Assembly (NCBI RefSeq): GCF_905171765.1
Contig: NC_053390.1
Location: 576,502,471-576,566,470, forward strand
Length of the DNA stretch: 64,000 nt
Direction: 5' to 3'
DNA from: Bufo bufo
Taxonomy: Eukaryota > Chordata > Amphibia > Anura > Bufonidae
Of the stretch, positions 63,600 through 64,000 are shown piece after piece (the first letter of the stretch is position 1; the number at the start of each line of letters is the position of its first letter). A program made the position numbers and the translations under genes. Under the pieces are notes generated by a model. The model saw nothing but the letters and a program-made list of their open reading frames with translations, was not told the DNA's origin and did not search any database.

Positions 63600-64000
63600 C
63601 CTCTTCAATCTTGAAGCATCCAAGAATTCGAGACACAAGCAGGTAAATCAGGTCCCACTGCCACCAAACTAATGGCTCCTGTGGGATATCAGAAAGTATA
63701 CATATAGTGAAGCACTGCAGGTCACCAGAAATTTCTTGTGTGATTGTACTCACAAGCGCAGCTTGACATATAGGCACATCATATAACTCCACGGCTCTCC
63801 TTTTATCCAAGCTTCTTCACCACCACTAAAACATAGGATCACTCCAATAGTGAAGCACCGCTGACAAGATCGCTATATAAAAGTTTTAATATACTCACAA
63901 ACATGAGATAAAACAAGCAGTCAAGGCTGTCTTTACAAATCTGCCCAACCCGGGTTTCGCTTCACGCTTCGTCAGGGGCGTCAGCATTATCTTACTCACA
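63600..64000 (-). mobile_element. Penelope-like terminal sequence at the window edge
   Basis: It shares TAATATACTCACAA..CATGAG and the following hammerhead core with 9300-9443, both in minus orientation. The element continues past the window. No coding part is visible. Confidence 0.45.
63942..63985 (-). ncRNA. Hammerhead ribozyme motif at the window edge, minus strand
   Basis: Minus strand: GCCC stem I strand, CUGACGA (CUGANGA), a short GC stem II, GAA, the perfect palindrome ACCCGGGU as stem III, U at the cleavage position, then GGGC closing stem I. Same layout as 9400-9443. Stem II is minimal, so dimeric action is more likely than monomeric. Confidence 0.55.

Overview
This window looks like intergenic DNA from a large, transposon-rich vertebrate genome, most likely an amphibian (probably a frog). 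I base that on the mixture of families: CR1 and L1/Tx1-like LINEs, a Penelope-like element (PLE) with a GIY-YIG domain, chromodomain Ty3/gypsy elements, a retrovirus-like element, Tc1, hAT and piggyBac transposons, and many short palindromic MITEs. I found no host gene, exon series, tRNA or rRNA. Almost every base that can be classified belongs to a mobile element, and many insertions are bounded by target-site duplications (TSDs) that can be read directly.

Layout. 1-1075 is the right end of a non-autonomous piggyBac-like element. 1.1-6.2 kb is decayed MITEs and minisatellites. 6.2-9.5 kb is Penelope-like terminal sequence with hammerhead-ribozyme motifs, split by a Tc1 element (6522-8069). 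10.0-11.2 kb is the 3' end of a gypsy element with its LTR. 11.2-17.1 kb is an L1-like ORF2 split by a 3.9-kb non-autonomous piggyBac element inserted at TTAA. 18.1-24.6 kb is a 6.5-kb hAT fold-back element with inverted arms of about 620 bp and an 8-bp TSD, carrying a CR1 LINE.

From at least 24.6 kb (probably from about 17.8 kb) to 62.48 kb, one retrovirus-like element of roughly 8 kb has been stretched over about 40 kb by nested insertions. Its 5' LTR holds the hAT fold-back element, a 1.7-kb hAT element and a 5'-truncated PLE. The PLE holds a young gypsy retrotransposon (643-bp LTRs, TSD GGTAG), and the gypsy holds an apparently intact autonomous piggyBac (28777-34763, 632-aa transposase). 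The gag region is split by a 7.9-kb hAT element (43647-51525, TSD GGGATGAG). The protease region carries a fold-back element with a solo LTR, and a CR1 with another solo LTR. The pol region encodes a retropepsin, a second retropepsin-like segment, RT, two successive RNase H domains and the start of integrase. A deletion at an 8-bp microhomology fuses integrase to the 3' LTR. 62.5-64 kb is MITEs and the edge of another PLE with a hammerhead motif.

The relationships are historical rather than functional. The nesting gives a relative order: retrovirus-like element, then PLE, then gypsy, then piggyBac. In two cases removing the piggyBac and one TTAA returns the interrupted ORF to frame by arithmetic. 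The most notable observations are the young intact piggyBac with tandem giant palindromes, the hAT fold-back element built from two 5' ends, several hammerhead motifs with self-complementary stem III, and the retrovirus-like pol with dual RNase H and a possible second protease.
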